This document shows positions 36,145-47,935 of a stretch of 64,000 bases of DNA, piece by piece (positions within the stretch are counted from its first letter, which is position 1; every line of letters begins with the position of its first letter). Under the pieces are notes generated by a model. That model was not told the DNA's origin and did not search any database. It saw nothing but the letters and a program-made list of their open reading frames with translations. The stretch comes from Lepeophtheirus salmonis (lineage: Eukaryota > Arthropoda > Copepoda > Siphonostomatoida > Caligidae), in the NCBI RefSeq assembly GCF_016086655.4, contig NC_052138.2, positions 13,702,001-13,766,000 of the forward strand, given 5' to 3'. The position numbers and the translations under genes are program-made.

Positions 36145-36300
36145 TGCATTGTATTTTGTGGTCAGCTGTCGATGTTTCTTTTTCTTTTCTTCTTATCAGT
36201 GTTCTTAATGTTAATTGTTGAGATTCCAATTAGCTCTTGCCAAACTGTGAACAATTCCTATCTATTATTAAATAATAGGATAATTAGGAATAATTCACAT
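36145..36300 (+). repeat. Interspersed family C, copy 2
   Basis: tgcattgtattttgtggtca, gctgtcgatgtttct, cttatcagtgttcttaatgt and gaacaattcc match 8096-8220 and the minus strand of 41290-41410. It starts at the mariner boundary, so the mariner may have inserted at or in this repeat. Confidence 0.6.
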
Positions 36301-36545
36301 TGTTGATTTTAAATTATACTCTGGATCCAACAAGAACTTACAATTATCATTATCCAGAAAATCCAAAAGGTTATTGTCTGTCTTTTATGAGTAGACAAGA
36401 ATGTTTAATCATGTTTTGAATATAATTAAATGTTGTCGGAAAAGTAGTTCAGAGTAAGAAAGTTTAATCTTCAGATTACACATTCCAACCTAAAAAAAGT
36501 ACACCCGACTTTCATCACTAGTTATGAGTGGGATGTTCTAGTTAT
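36301..36545 (+). repeat. Interspersed family A, middle and tail
   Basis: ctctggatccaacaagaact, tacaattatc, tcttttatgagtagacaaga and atgtttaatcatg, followed by gtttaatcttcagattacac and aaaagtacacccgactttca. Same order as 32580-32830 and 52180-52410. Confidence 0.65.
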
Positions 36546-36884
36546 ATAAATCTTATTATACAATCTTTACACTTTGTAAGTAAATAATAATACTTTGATG
36601 GAGCGCAAAAACTAAATGGCAAAACATTAAAAAATTCGTGGCAGAACATTATGGTAGTAACCAGAGGTAGAGATTTTGATCATTCGGCTTTTTTTCTTTT
36701 TTTTTTAATATATATAAAGTCAATATTTTTCGATATTTCAACATAGGCTAACTACAATGTATTATGAATTTATTCAGTGCAAAACCATGCTATGTGATTT
36801 CAGCAATCTTATGTGTAATGCAGTGTTACAAACATGAACAAAAATTTTGACTATTTTAAACTGACTATTAGCCGCACCAAAGTT

Positions 36885-36990
36885 TTTTAGTACGATATTT
36901 TATGTTTAAAACGCCATCTTGCGTGTAAACCAATTGTGGTTATATAACACAAGATACACATTACTAAAGCCATCTATGGGGGGCAATGGC
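36885..36990 (+). repeat. Interspersed family D, copy
   Basis: ttagtacgatattttatgtt, aaaacgccatcttg and agatacacattactaaagcc match 26478-26560. Confidence 0.5.
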
Positions 36991-37290
36991 TATCTTAATA
37001 AATGCACCTACTACAATCCAAATAAGATAGCACAGTTTAGGGGTGAATCTAAGATTTTTTGGTCGCAAAAATATATTATTTGGTTAATGCCTTTTATAAA
37101 GTTGTTATTTATAGCAAGTATCACTGTTTAAAAACTTCTAATCTAGTAACTAGATTATATTAGTAAAGATAGCAAAACTTGAATATCCTAGCTTCAATAT
37201 TGGTGAAGATGTCGACACCCAAATATTGAAAGTTTTATGACTCAGTTTAAGTGTTTGTCAAATTTTAGTTAAATTTCTATTTTAAATAAG

Positions 37291-37714
37291 TGATGGGACG
37301 ATTAATCAGAATCAGAAAATTGGGTGTTTTTTCTGGAAACAGCATAGGAAAAATAATGTTTAATTTGAGATTCCGATTCTTATTTACTAATTTTCTAAGT
37401 GATGAAATGAAATTTTTTCTTTTTACAAGAAAATTTAATGTTTAATTTTTTTTCCAAAAGAGTTAGACATTCTCAAAAAGTTTTATATTAAAAGTTTAAT
37501 TTTTGAATTTATTTTCCAAAATGTTTAGTTTGATTTGAACAGCTGTGGATTTTGGAAATTTTACCATATAATATAATTTTTCAGCATAGTCATGGATCTT
37601 TGAAATTTTGTTTGAATAGTTGTGTATTTTTGAGAAAAAAAATCATAAATTTTGATATTTGAAATTCGTATCGGAATTGGCATGTTTTTTTTCTTCTTTT
37701 CAATTGTCCCATCA
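37291..37714. mobile_element. Short non-coding element with inverted ends
   Basis: tgatgggacgattaat (37291) is the complement, with one mismatch over the first twelve bases, of attgtcccatca (37703-37714). Between them lie attccgattcttatttacta (37371), a degenerate tandem array (37480-37690) with units like gaacagctgtggattttgga, and tatcggaattggca near 37670. No ORF. Partial copies are at 5520-5592 and 45900-45975. It behaves like a MITE; superfamily not determined. Confidence 0.6.
37480..37690 (-). repeat. Degenerate tandem array related to 58005-58345
   Basis: Units gaacagctgtggattttgga, atagtcatggatctttgaaa and gaatagttgtgtatttttga recur about every 60-65 bases. The complement of the 58 kb array contains gtgaatagatgtggattttt and gtgtgaacagctataaattt, so both loci carry the same unit, in opposite orientation. 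Confidence 0.6.
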
Positions 37715-38439
37715 TTAATTTAAATGTTATATTTTATAACTGTTATTGGGGGGACAAATCCTAATTTTGTCAAGTCGTTTCAAATGCAATTGCTGGAAAC
37801 ACTACTGTCTGTTATATCCTTTAAATAGAATAGATTCAAACAGTTTTAAACTTATATGTGTTTGTTGTCTTTAAATTAAAAAAGTCCCAGTCAAAAAGGG
37901 GTGGAAGTAAAATTTAACTGTCCCCAGTCTACCCTACATGAAAATCTATATATTTTTTTTATTACAACTTAGATCTTATCTCTTCTTTTTTTTTTTTATC
38001 CCTTTCCATTGAGTAAGAATAATAACATTAATAATTTCTTAAGTCTTTAGTGGGTCACGAAACCAAGTAAAGAGGGGGAAAATATGAGATTGCTTACTCC
38101 CCTCTAGAATAAATGGCATATACATATGATGGACCAAAAAAATCCCAGATTGGAATATTCACATCGTTTTTAGCAAACAACTTCTTTTTTTAAACTGCTT
38201 GAATATATTTATTTTTTCTGTTTCTTGACCGAAATATTCATAAATTGATGTTTTACATGTAAGGTTGTAAATTGTAAGCATTTGTTGGCGTACTAGTTTT
38301 GTTGTTGGTTTTTTTTAATCGGTAAAATGGAGTTGCACTCATTAAGTATTATGGTTTTACTCCATCTGACATAAGAATCTTCCTTGAAGTCCATATATCA
38401 GGGGGGTCCGCAGGATTATATATATAAATATTTTTTTGG

Positions 38440-38507
38440 GAGGGGGGTTTGTTTTTTGAAAATTAATTTTTTTGGGGGAAAAAATTGAAAAATTAAATTT
38501 TTTAAAG
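38440..38507. repeat. A/T block shared with 58280-58335
   Basis: gaaaattaatttttttgggg, gaaaaaattgaaaaattaaa and ttttttaaa resembles 58289-58335 (gaaaattaaattttttggga, aaaaaatgaaaaattaactt). It ends exactly where a family B copy starts. Confidence 0.45.
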
Positions 38508-38700
38508 CAATCATTCTTCCATTCTTGAAAAGGGAACAACTAAATATTGAGTAGCTACGTGTGAGTGTGCTCATGATAACGGAGAATAACGATAAGGATT
38601 TGGAAGGGAGTTATTTTCTATATTAATTGAGCAAAGTTTGTCTTTTTGTTGATACCTAATTATTTCCGGCAATGCCAGGTAATACCACTAGTACTAAATA
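38508..38700 (-). repeat. Interspersed family B, copy
   Basis: Tail: cattcttccattcttgaaaa, gggaacaactaaatattgag, tagctacgtgtgagtgtgct, catgataacggagaataacg. Head: gcaaagtttgtctttttgtt, gatacctaattatttccggc, aatgccaggtaataccac. Nearly full length. Confidence 0.75.
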
Positions 38701-38879
38701 TGTCCAATTCTTATGCAATATAAGCTTGGGGCCTCAAGGCAGATTAAAAACCACCACCACTGCTTTAAGATCCATTAGTGATCCCTCCTAATTTTCAAAT
38801 ACTTTTTTATGATAGCGGCCATTACATTATAGATGTATAGATTAACTGCAGGCTGTATTCTAGAGTCCATATTTAAATA

Positions 38880-39290
38880 TTATTATACTAGGTGTTGCCA
38901 TTATTCTTTCAGCCTTGAGGAAAGAACACCTATATAAGTATTGAGTAACTACATGTGAGTATGCTCAATAAGAGAGTATAAAGTGACATAAGTTATAAAC
39001 TAGGGCCCTTGTTTGATATAAACTAATATACAAATCCTATGTTATACCTTTTTCGAGTTCATAATACGTAGATTCAGCTGCTTTAAATCATACAAGCGTC
39101 AACTTATGAAAATGGATTAAAACAGCAGAAAGAAAAACACACTACATCTTTATTTAATTCAAAAAGCGAGACATGATCTTCTATATTCTATAAGGAAAAT
39201 TTTTATAATTAAAGTAAACTTTATCTATTCGTCGATGCCTAATAACTCCGTGCAATTCCCAGTACTATCACTAGAACTAAATAAATATAA
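38880..39290 (-). repeat. Interspersed family B, copy with insert
   Basis: The tail (cattattctttcagccttga, ggaaagaacac, attgagtaactacatgtgag) at 38900-38970 and the head (tattcgtcgatgcctaataa, ctccgtgcaattcccagtac, tatcactagaact) at 39225-39280 are separated by about 250 bases not found in the copy at 38508. Confidence 0.65.
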
Positions 39291-40284
39291 AACTTTTCCT
39301 CAAAATTATGTAATTTAATAAGACCAATGAATCTTATTTAGGTTTTTTTGCCTTGTCACGAAAGCCTTTACCAACTTATTCATATTTTATTAATACTGTA
39401 CTACTGTTCTAAAGGTAAAGAAGTTTTCTACGGAAAATGAGTAATTGAATTACTATATAGGCTCATATTTTTCAAGTACATACACTTATTAAGCACATGC
39501 TCACATGTAGTAACTACCTACATATGCCTTTAACATTGTAATATTTTCTTATTATAGAGGAGCAATATCAATATTGAATTCTTTCTTTTTATAGTTCACT
39601 ATTATAGATCTTCTATGAATATATGTGGTTGCAATGTCTGTACAAATTACAAATTGTATAAACAAACTATACTATGTAGTTGCAAATTCTTCATTTAAAA
39701 ATAGATTATTTAATTACAACATCACGTATTCTAATTACTACCCATAAATTGATACTATCATTTGATTACCATGTATTTAAACTACATGGTAATTAATTAT
39801 TTCTGAATAATCCACATGTACCCTTTGAACTTTAGAATGTGCCACAGAATACTTATCTATTAATAATTTTTATTAAAAAAGTAAAAAAATGACAACATAT
39901 ACCTATCGATCATAAATGGAATATTCAGTTATTGAACTGTCCTCATCCCTTGTATTATAAATCCTTCATTTAAAATTATTTATCTCCTTCTTTTGGTTCC
40001 AACTTGTACAATTTGCTCATACAAGTTACAAGTTATACAAATTTGCATCTTATACACAATAAAATAATTCTGATTGACGGTTGAAAAAAGGAAAAAAAAA
40101 ACTAAAGTTTTAATCATCTTCGTTTCAATTTTGTAAATGTTCTACTTTTCAAAGTAAATCTGTTTAAATTTAGAATAATTCAGCTTTCATTTTGTACATA
40201 AATAGTAATATTTCATGATTTTTGTATAAAAAGTTTTTTCCTATCATAAGCTATTCTTTCTAAAATACCTTAAATAAAGTAAGA
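39291..40284. other. Stretch without recognisable genes
   Basis: AT-rich; no coding or repeat assignment. tactacatggtaattaatta near 39770-39800 forms a small imperfect inverted repeat with accatgtatttaaactacat. Confidence 0.45.
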
Positions 40285-40370
40285 TATAGAGGGTTTTGGA
40301 TTTTAAATCCGAAACAAGTTTAGACCACATATATAGTTGGCAACCTTAAGATCTATGTTAATGAAAGTAT
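40285..40370 (+). repeat. Interspersed family D, copy
   Basis: aatccgaaacaagtttagac, cacatatatagttggcaacc and ttaagatctatgttaatg match 26615-26685. Confidence 0.55.
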
Positions 40371-40424
40371 GCGCATTAGATTTTACTGATAAAACTGTAT
40401 ATGAAAAATTACAGCATGCTTGAG

Positions 40425-40825
40425 ATGTTTTCTGAATACGAACGCCGTGCAGCCTTCATTGTGTTTTTCTGTGCCGGGAGTACGTCCAAGGACAACAGTA
40501 ACTCTATAAATAATTATGCTAGAGAGCCTTACCTGATGGAACGGGATTTATTCCGGAAACCCCAACATTTTTAGGGTCCTTTTTTTTGGATAAAGGAAAT
40601 GTGGTATCATATCTCGCAGGATCTGAACCCATTGGTCTACTATGAGTGGGGTCTTGGAAAGAGAGTCTCATAAACGTTTACGTATATTACTCCTTGCGGG
40701 CATTCATACTCGAGACTGAGTTCAATATGGGAAAGGAGCTACATGTCAAGCCTTTGCCAGGTCCAAGGCCAGTTTGGAGGCTGTTATTGAAGCTGGGGGG
40801 ATTGGCTTGAGTGATTGATTTCACT
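40425..40825 (+). mobile_element. Internally deleted mariner relic
   Basis: The plus strand from about 40430 reads SEYERRAAFIVFFCAGSTSK, the first N-terminal helix, and stays open to PQHF and a stop near 40580. After about 35 bases it reads SQDLNPLVYYEWGLGKRVS (about 40610-40670), the third-Asp motif with Asp changed to Val. From about 40745 it reads QAFARSKASLEAVIEAGG, the C-terminal helix and Gly pair. The central catalytic region is missing. The stretch between these motifs is frame-shifted at least once. Confidence 0.7.
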
Positions 40826-41289
40826 ATTTGACTCTTATATATAAGGGCAAAAGATTTGGGAATTGTCTAATTAATTTTGATAAATAAATTGTAAGACATT
40901 TTATCCTTAAATTTTCCGGGTTTTAAATTCCTACCTTTTATGCAAGTTAAAATATTTGATATGTATTGCGTTTGTTTAGACATAAATATTAATATAATCT
41001 TCCTAAATATAACAATGTTTGTATTTTGGTAACGTCAAAAGTGAAGAAAGAAAAGTATATGGATATAACTTTTCTCAGAGTTAATCATCTACTTGATAAA
41101 AATTGAATCCTTAATGTCCCAGCATCAATTGGTAGTTGGCAAGTTCATTTTGTCTTCCCAATTGTTCAAGGAATCAACTTCCATAACACTAACTATGACA
41201 CACTTCCTTACCTTTATTATATATTGCAACCTTTCATCCAAAAATCAGTTAATACTATACAATTCTTCTCAACTACGGAATTACTATTA

Positions 41290-41410
41290 AATAATTATAA
41301 GGAATTGTGAAGGAAAAGTCAGTTCAAATACAACCAATCAGCATTGAGAACACTGATTAAGGGGAAAGTATGAAGAAACATCCGCAATTGACGACAAAAT
41401 ACATACCAGA
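41290..41410 (-). repeat. Interspersed family C, copy 3
   Basis: The reverse complement reads tgtattttgtcgtcaattgc, ggatgtttcttcatac, taatcagtgttctcaatgct, gattggttgtatttgaactg and cacaattcc. It aligns with 36145-36260 and, through the gattggttgaatt part, with the array at 12234-12510. Confidence 0.6.
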
Positions 41411-42589
41411 CTTTTGTATTGGTGTGGTAACGTCGTGAAGGGACATGAAAAGTCAAAAAATCTACAGCTGACCAATTTTTTTTTATTGTATTACTAAAAT
41501 TAGAACATAAATTTGATATTTTCCTTGATGTACCTATAGGATTAACTTATTGTAATAAATAACGCTGAGGCGTTGGAATCAATAAGTATAACTATGTTAA
41601 ACAAACAATGGCAATTGATACAGAAATTATATTATAAGTTGTTATTTGAATAAGTTTAGCCAGGATCAAAAAATCATATAATAAATAATCCTTTATAAAA
41701 GGATAAATTACAAATAAATATTTATTGTAGCCTATAAAAGTTATAGACTTAAGAAGGTTTTCAAGTAACAGAGGTTCAACTTATTAGCCAATAAAACATT
41801 GTTGTTGTTGTTGCAACCTAAAGAGTGTTTTTTTTATTTTATTATAATGTAGTTATCATTATTCTTTTATTTTGAGGATAGGACAAATAAGTAAAAAATA
41901 TTACAACAAGTGTGTGTGCTTACACATATTACATAGACTTACAAGAAAATTGATAATCATTTTTTATTCTTTTACATACCGAAAATAATTACAATTTACA
42001 ACTCTAGTTATATGCACTTACAAATATATATTGGTGCATACTACATATAAGTATAAATATTGTGTTGTTACTTGTCACTCCAGCATTGTTGATGTCGGTC
42101 ATCTTGGAGCTCCACACAATCAAATATCAGTTGGACAAAATTATTTTTCTTATTACGATTAAGCATAATTGTGAGCAACTTCCCTGTATTTGGATGTCGT
42201 AATGGGTCTGACAAGTGAAAGGATTTTTTTTTTTTACAGTCTATTAAAATATACTAAATAAGGCCGCGAAAAGTCCGCTACAGCCGCAAATAATGTTAAG
42301 AATAACTAAAACTGAATAAAATCACACTAATATTGATTATAATTTGTACGGATCAAGGAAACATTGTAACTTGTCTACAAATATGATTAAACAATGTAGA
42401 TTTGAGATTTTTCTGATCAAATTTATAGCCTCTTAAAAAGTTAAAATTCATTTCTAAATGTTGTAAAACGATTGAAAAATAAATTGGTATGCTTTTCAAT
42501 ATGGCAAATATATATTGTGATTCTTGGAGATGGAAAGTAAGAAATGAGTATGTGCTGTTGACATATTGCAGACGATATATAAACTAAAC
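41411..42589. other. Mostly unassigned, with a weak family A copy
   Basis: 41800-42010 (cctaaagagtgttttttttа-like run, gtagttatcattattctttt, ttttgaggataggacaa) looks like a decayed minus-strand family A tail. The remaining bases, including the GC-richer patch 42075-42200, could not be assigned. Confidence 0.4.
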
Positions 42590-43130
42590 ACAGAACTTCA
42601 TGAGCAACGATGTCTTGCTCATGAAATATAAAAAGAAGTGAAAGCCTTCGTTATGTAGCTTAAACTTTTTGCCAACCAGTTGAAGGAGCAGAACTTTGTT
42701 CATTTCTACTTTTTAAAAACACAAACTGCCATCACACAAGAATTGCCAGAAAATTAAAGTTCTAGGCTTCTATTGACATGAGGTATTTATTAGACAATTT
42801 ATTAATTTCCAATCAATAGAAATTACTGAAATCTACTTAACTCGTCTTTTGCATGTAATATTAAAATAACAAATGGTAAACAGCAGCTACAATTAATTGA
42901 TTTACATGCTGATAAATCTTTGAAAAAAATGAGTAAAAACAAATCACTGATACAATTTTATGATATCTCGTAACTGGGATAAATTTAAGAACCTCAAAAA
43001 CTTTACAAAAAAATACTTGTGATATTTGTATCAACGTTCATTTGCAAGCATACTTTTTCAATATTCAAAATGGACAAATCAAAGAATAGTTCACTGATCA
43101 CAAGTACAAATATTCATTTGCCCATCCCTG
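42590..43130 (+). pseudogene. hAT-type transposase relic (C-terminal half)
   Basis: Plus-strand fragments appear in the order expected for hAT-derived transposases of the ZBED/SCAND3-like, DUF4371-associated type. LKLFANQLKEQNFVHFYFLK (42660-42720) and TQTAITQELPEN come first, then QLQLIDLHADKSLKKM (about 42885-42930). SKNKSLIQFYDIS follows, then NLRTSKTLQKNTCDICINVH (about 42985-43035), and LQAYFFN with SLITDHKYK-like codons near 43090, corresponding to the C-terminal hAT dimerisation region. Several stops and frame changes occur. No ends were found. The motifs are typical of the family from memory; a profile search would settle the subgroup. Confidence 0.6.
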
Positions 43131-43489
43131 ATCTAGCTTTAGCTTATATCTGACTCTAATATAAAATAAAATTATTTTATTATATCGTTATAAAATCTTC
43201 TTTACTTAGTTTAGACAATAAATTAAGTTATACATTTGCAGGGATAAAATGATTTTCCCTAATTTTCTCGTTCCTCTATCTATCCAAAACAAAATTTATT
43301 CTATAAAATTTCATTTTTTCGTTGGAATTTTCAATACCTATTAATTTGATTTGACTTAAATATTAAGTTTTCCTTTGGGATTAAGTATTACTTGAAAAAT
43401 GTGTTCAGCCTTTTTTTTTCTTTCAGTTTATAGCAATTTCATGAAGTTTCTTCAATATTTTTGAAAATTTGAACAGTATTTTTATTTTC

Positions 43490-43865
43490 CGAACCTGTTG
43501 TCAATATTATTTAATGTTTGAAGATAGAACATCTAAGTATAAGGTAATAACTAGTACGTGTGTTCATGAAAGATGATGAGTAACAATGGGAGTTTTCTTG
43601 GGAATTATAAGTATAAGTTATTGTAGTACTCGAAGTAGAATGGATTATCGAGATAAAAGTAATTCCAGCCTATATGACCTTGCTATATACGAAGTGGGTT
43701 TTTTGTTTATTTCCTTCCTTTCACAATTGCTTGCAACTGATATAATAAAACGTCATTACAGCTAAGCTACTGTCCTCCAAAACATTCATCAAATTGTTGG
43801 GGTGACCCCATTAATTTTCTGTTTGTTTTATTTTTACATAGCGGCAGTATATCTGCATGAGAACG
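43490..43865 (-). repeat. Interspersed family A, full-length copy
   Basis: The clearest minus-strand copy. Tail: tgtttgaagatagaacatct, aagtataaggtaataac, tacgtgtgttcatgaa. Middle: tacaactcgaagtagaatgg-like codons at 43630. Head: aaacgtcattacagctaagc, tactgtcctccaaaacattc, atcaaattgttgggg. About 375 bp from end to end, with no ORF, no poly(A) and no obvious target duplication. Confidence 0.75.
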
Positions 43866-44019
43866 TATTGTATAATTATTTTTTTGGCAAATTTTCTATG
43901 CATGATAAATGAGATATCGCAGTTTGTAATTATTATTCCTGGTTACTTACAATTTCAATGTTAAATAAGTTCATATTTATAGCCTTTTTGAGGGTCAAAT
44001 GACTAACACGGTTTATTCA

Positions 44020-44135
44020 TAAGCACACACACTCGTATTGAAACCTTATACATCGATGTTACCTCCTCAAGAACGAATGATAAGAGCATAGAAAATTATA
44101 AAAAGCTATTTAGGCTGCGAGCAACTACACAAAAC
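44020..44135 (+). repeat. Interspersed family A/B tail
   Basis: taagcacacacactcgtatt, ttacctcctcaagaacgaat, gataagagcatagaaa corresponds to the shared tail. Confidence 0.55.
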
Positions 44136-44869
44136 TCTTATTCTAAAAAATACTCCGGATTTAGAATCCTGACTATTTCTTACTTTGTGCAAGATTTATT
44201 TACCTTTTTTGGAGAAAGAGTTTAGAGATACAATGAAAATCATATGTCGATAAATGATTCAACTTATTAGCTACATTCATCATTGCAAGTATTGAAGACA
44301 CAGGATATGATGATAAATCAAGTAATAACAAAAGATCACAGGATATTAAAAGAAAATGCAATTTAAGTGCACTTATGTAGGTACATGAAATGAAAAAAAT
44401 ATATTCATATATAGTCAAAATTATAGAAACTATTATGTTACACAAAAAGTTTTTTCTTTTTCAAATATACATATGTAACAACTAAAAAAGTATTTTCAAT
44501 TGGTTTTAAAGCATAATATGTACATATACATGTATTATGATGCATGAGTTATGTGACTCTTTTTTCGTAAAAGTATAGCCTTGATTTATTAAACATTAAT
44601 AAATCATTGTTTATTTATCACTGACGTCAGAATCAGTTCGTTACATGTATTTATATGAGACAATTTTTGTTTGTAGAGTCGATGCACCTGATAATGAGAG
44701 TGGGGTGATGTTTGTGTTATTCCGTCTCGGTGTTGTTAGGGTAATCATGCGTCAAGAATGGTACTATACATACTTAATTGGTATTAGAGGCTCGTACTTG
44801 TAGAGGCATTGCTTCATAAGAGTAAATGAAATAGTGTTTTTCCATACTACCAAATAAGTTGTTGGTGTA

Positions 44870-45370
44870 AATCCTATGCATTGTTTAGGCAGCGAGTTTT
44901 TTTGTTATTGGCAGCCTAAACAATGTTTTTTTTTTTTTTTTTTTTTTCATTTTCTAAAGCCTTTATTATTATTATATCATTCTGAAGGCGACACCATCTC
45001 ATTATAGAGTGTAATTACGATTAATGTTTCTTTTAGTTCTTATTTATTCGATCCAGTACAGTCTCAGGAATTATAATTAAGACAGTCGTTCCTTTGGACT
45101 GATAGTTCTAGAACTGATTGAAAACAGAAGAAATAAATTTGAGTGACGTTATTAAGGACCGAACTTTATAAGTTCTAATGAATGATATGCAGGACTGAAA
45201 TGTAGTCTTCAATACTAAATATGGACCAACAGAAAACTAACAACGAGTTTGTGTGTTCATGAATGACAAATAGTTACGCTGGGGAATTATAAGTGTAAGT
45301 CCTTCTTGGACTCAGAGTAGAATTGAGGATCGAAAATGAAGTAACTCCTGTATACGTACATGGTAGTTCA
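44870..45370 (-). repeat. Interspersed family A copy with poly(T) expansion and insert
   Basis: gcagcctaaacaatg is followed by 22 T (44926-44947) and cattttctaaagcctttatt, equivalent to 22735-22770 with an expanded T run. The rest of the tail is interrupted; middle blocks (gaattataagtgtaagtcct, tcttggactcagagtagaat, tgaggat) reappear at 45280-45330. Confidence 0.6.
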
Positions 45371-45404
45371 TATACACTGGAAAAATATTTTAAGTCTAAC
45401 AAAT

Positions 45405-45475
45405 AGCGAACTAGATATGATGGAACCATAATTTGTTTATTATTTAGAAGCTACATTTATTGACATTTCATTATT
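45405..45475 (+). repeat. Fragment shared with the mariner edge at 16393-16445
   Basis: cgaactagatatgatggaac, cataatttgtttattattta and gaagctacattta match 16395-16443 (cgaactagattgggtaaaac, cata, ttattattagaaagctacat). It is probably the solitary non-coding flank of that mariner subfamily. Confidence 0.45.
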
Positions 45476-47584
45476 TATAATGAGATTCACATCTCTTTAT
45501 ATCCTCGACTACTTGTTGCTACAATATTTTTAATTTTGAGTTACGACAATTTGGACCTCAGCCCCAGATTTCTATGCCGTACATTTTTATACAAACAAAA
45601 TATTCGAAATACTTCATTGGATGCACCACAAATTCCTACTCAACGTTTGATTTGCTATAAGCCATGCTAAATCTCCAACATTTAATGTTAATATTTAAAA
45701 CCAGAAAAATTCAAATATACATATAGGATACAAATTTGTAGAACAACCTTATTTATAAGTGAAAATGAATTTTCCAAGCTTAATTCACCTATATGTAAAT
45801 ATTTAAGTTACAACAATTTGGCCCTAACTCTATGAAATTTAATTTGTTAAATTTCTGTTGGTAAACAAATGCTATAGATTGAAGATTTACTTACTTGTTA
45901 GAGGACGATTTATCACAATCTGAAAATTAGGTTCTTTTTCTGGAATTGGCTATTCCGATTCTTATTCACTACGTATACGTATTACTGACATTTAGCTATT
46001 AAGTACTTTTTTTTAAGTAATGAAAAAAAAAACGAGATATATCCGTCCAGATATAGGAAAAGACTATTTAAATTTATGAGTTCAGTCTGATTTGTATATA
46101 TATAAAATAGAATTTGTGTCTTCTGGGTGTGTATGCGTACTTTATGCGTGCTTAAACCGTTGAACATAGGAGGATGAAATTTTGCATGTGTGCCTCTCTC
46201 GAACTTAGTCAGACTAAGACAGGGGTATCTATTTTTGCAGATCATATAAGGGGAGCTTATGCTATAACAAAAAGAAAGAAACCGTTTTTTTAGATCAAGG
46301 AGACTAAGTAGGGGTTGAGTTATCAATCAAAAAGGGATTGGCGTCTTAAAAAAAACAATTGTACAAATAACTACGTTTTCTAAATTAATTCAAAATCTAA
46401 AAAGTTAATGGGAAAAAAAGAAATCAGAGAAAATTGCGATTTCATTTTTTTCAGGTACAAAAAATGAACTTCCAATAAAATATTGGATTCGTAAATAAAA
46501 TAAAGTGATGAAATATTTGTCATTTTCAGAATAATTTTTCTCAATTTTGATCATTTTTTGTCTCTTTTTTTCATCAAACGTCAGTTTTCAATTTTTAAAA
46601 AGAAATGGCACAAAAAATTTTAGACTCTAACAATTTATTGATGTATTTTCAATTTATCGAACATTTTATTAAAAAGGTCCAAAAGATGTTATTGTAAAAT
46701 ACCTGCAATTGAATTGTGAAGTTCAATATATAATCTTCCCACGCTCTCCAGACAATTAATGATAGTTATTGAAAAAAAATGCCAAGTTAAAAATCAAGAC
46801 AAAGTACTTTCATATTGCGGAATAATAAAGTTTAAAGTCGCATGTCCAATTTTTTTAAAACTTCCCAAAACACTAGATAAATAAAAAATTCATATTCCAT
46901 TATAATTTTAATTTGATCCATTATACTTTATTTGTAATTTTGAGGGCTACTTCTTTTCCAGCAAATGGTGTGATTAAACAAAGGAACGGAATGAATAAAA
47001 AATTAAACTGGGTGAAAGATAAATAATTTATCTACATTAAATATATATGTCGTCAAATTAATTTCCCCAATTTAAGTAATAAATATCCAGCACAGGGACC
47101 AAAACATTTCTAGACTTTTGCGCAAGCCTTCTGCAAGATTTTTCCTCTCCGTAAATTAGCATTTTTTAACATACCTATATGTAATATAAAATTTAGTCAA
47201 TTTCCTGATCCATCCTTATTACCATAGCAAGAGAATTGAAATTGTCAGGAACCTTTGTGACAACAACGAACCATTCATATCTATATATTATAATTATAAG
47301 TATAATAGAATAATTCTGTATGTATAATTTTTTTCTGAATGATTTTTCAATTATTTTGACCATTGTCAATGTGATGTCCAGCTCCCTCCTCGGCTCAGAT
47401 CATGATTTCAAAAAATGCTCGAACACTGAGAAGAAACAAACTGAATGTGAAAAAAAAATTAGCCCTTATTTTCAGAAGCAACAGAATATTCTAAACACTC
47501 AAGAAAAAATATTTACACTGTATAAATTTCCCCTCACGTCATACTTTTTGAGATATTTGGATAAATTATCACCTTTGACTATCA
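45476..47584. other. Long stretch without recognisable genes
   Basis: 45900-45975 (ggacgatttatcacaatctg, attccgattcttattcacta) is the left part of the 37.3 kb element. 46085-46210 (gtgtcttctgggtgtgtatg, aaaccgttgaacataggagg, atgaaattttgcatgtgtg) resembles a class of arthropod repeats in which a gttgaaccgatt-like phrase precedes atgaaatttggcac. The minus-strand 114-codon frame at 45982-46326 lies over this and is not a supported gene. Otherwise AT-rich and unassigned. Confidence 0.4.
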
Positions 47585-47935
47585 TGAAAGAAGATAAAGG
47601 GTCTCATTTTGTGGAGGAAGTTGTTAGTTTGTATCTTATATAGTATTTGAAGAGGGGACTGAGGGATGAGGCCGGAGGAGATCACATCTCATTATGTAAC
47701 GTATTACAACTTTTTCTTGTATCGACCATGAATCTAGATAATCTCATTATTTTCTACCTTCAGCTATATTTTAAAGGATCCAAGAACATTCACTTGTAAA
47801 TAAACAAAATATATAGACGAAGATCCCTCAAGTCCAATGGGAAAGGAAAAACAAATCTCCGAGTCCCTCTGAGTACTCCATAAGAGACAGACTCACAACT
47901 TCGTCAACATAATGAAACCTTTCATTCACTTTCAG
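47585..47935. repeat. Inverted pair of 85-95 bp segments
   Basis: Plus-strand 47585-47670 (gtctcattttgtggaggaag, ttgttagtttgtatcttata, aagaggggactgagg) aligns with the complement of 47837-47935 (gtttcattatgttgacgaag, ttgtgagtctgtctcttatg, cagagggactcgga), at roughly three-quarters identity by eye, across a spacer of about 165 bases. The frames through the two arms give FVEEVVSLYL and YVDEVVSLSL, which explains the two chance ORFs there. Confidence 0.7.

Noticed and set aside
45982..46326. 114-codon minus-strand ORF
   Set aside because: It lies over an interspersed repeat-like segment and the left part of the 37.3 kb element; residues are Phe/Leu/Ile/Lys-rich and no domain is visible.
47320..47643. 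107-codon plus-strand ORF as a host gene
   Set aside because: Its end lies in one arm of an inverted repeat and the rest has no recognisable domain or splice context.
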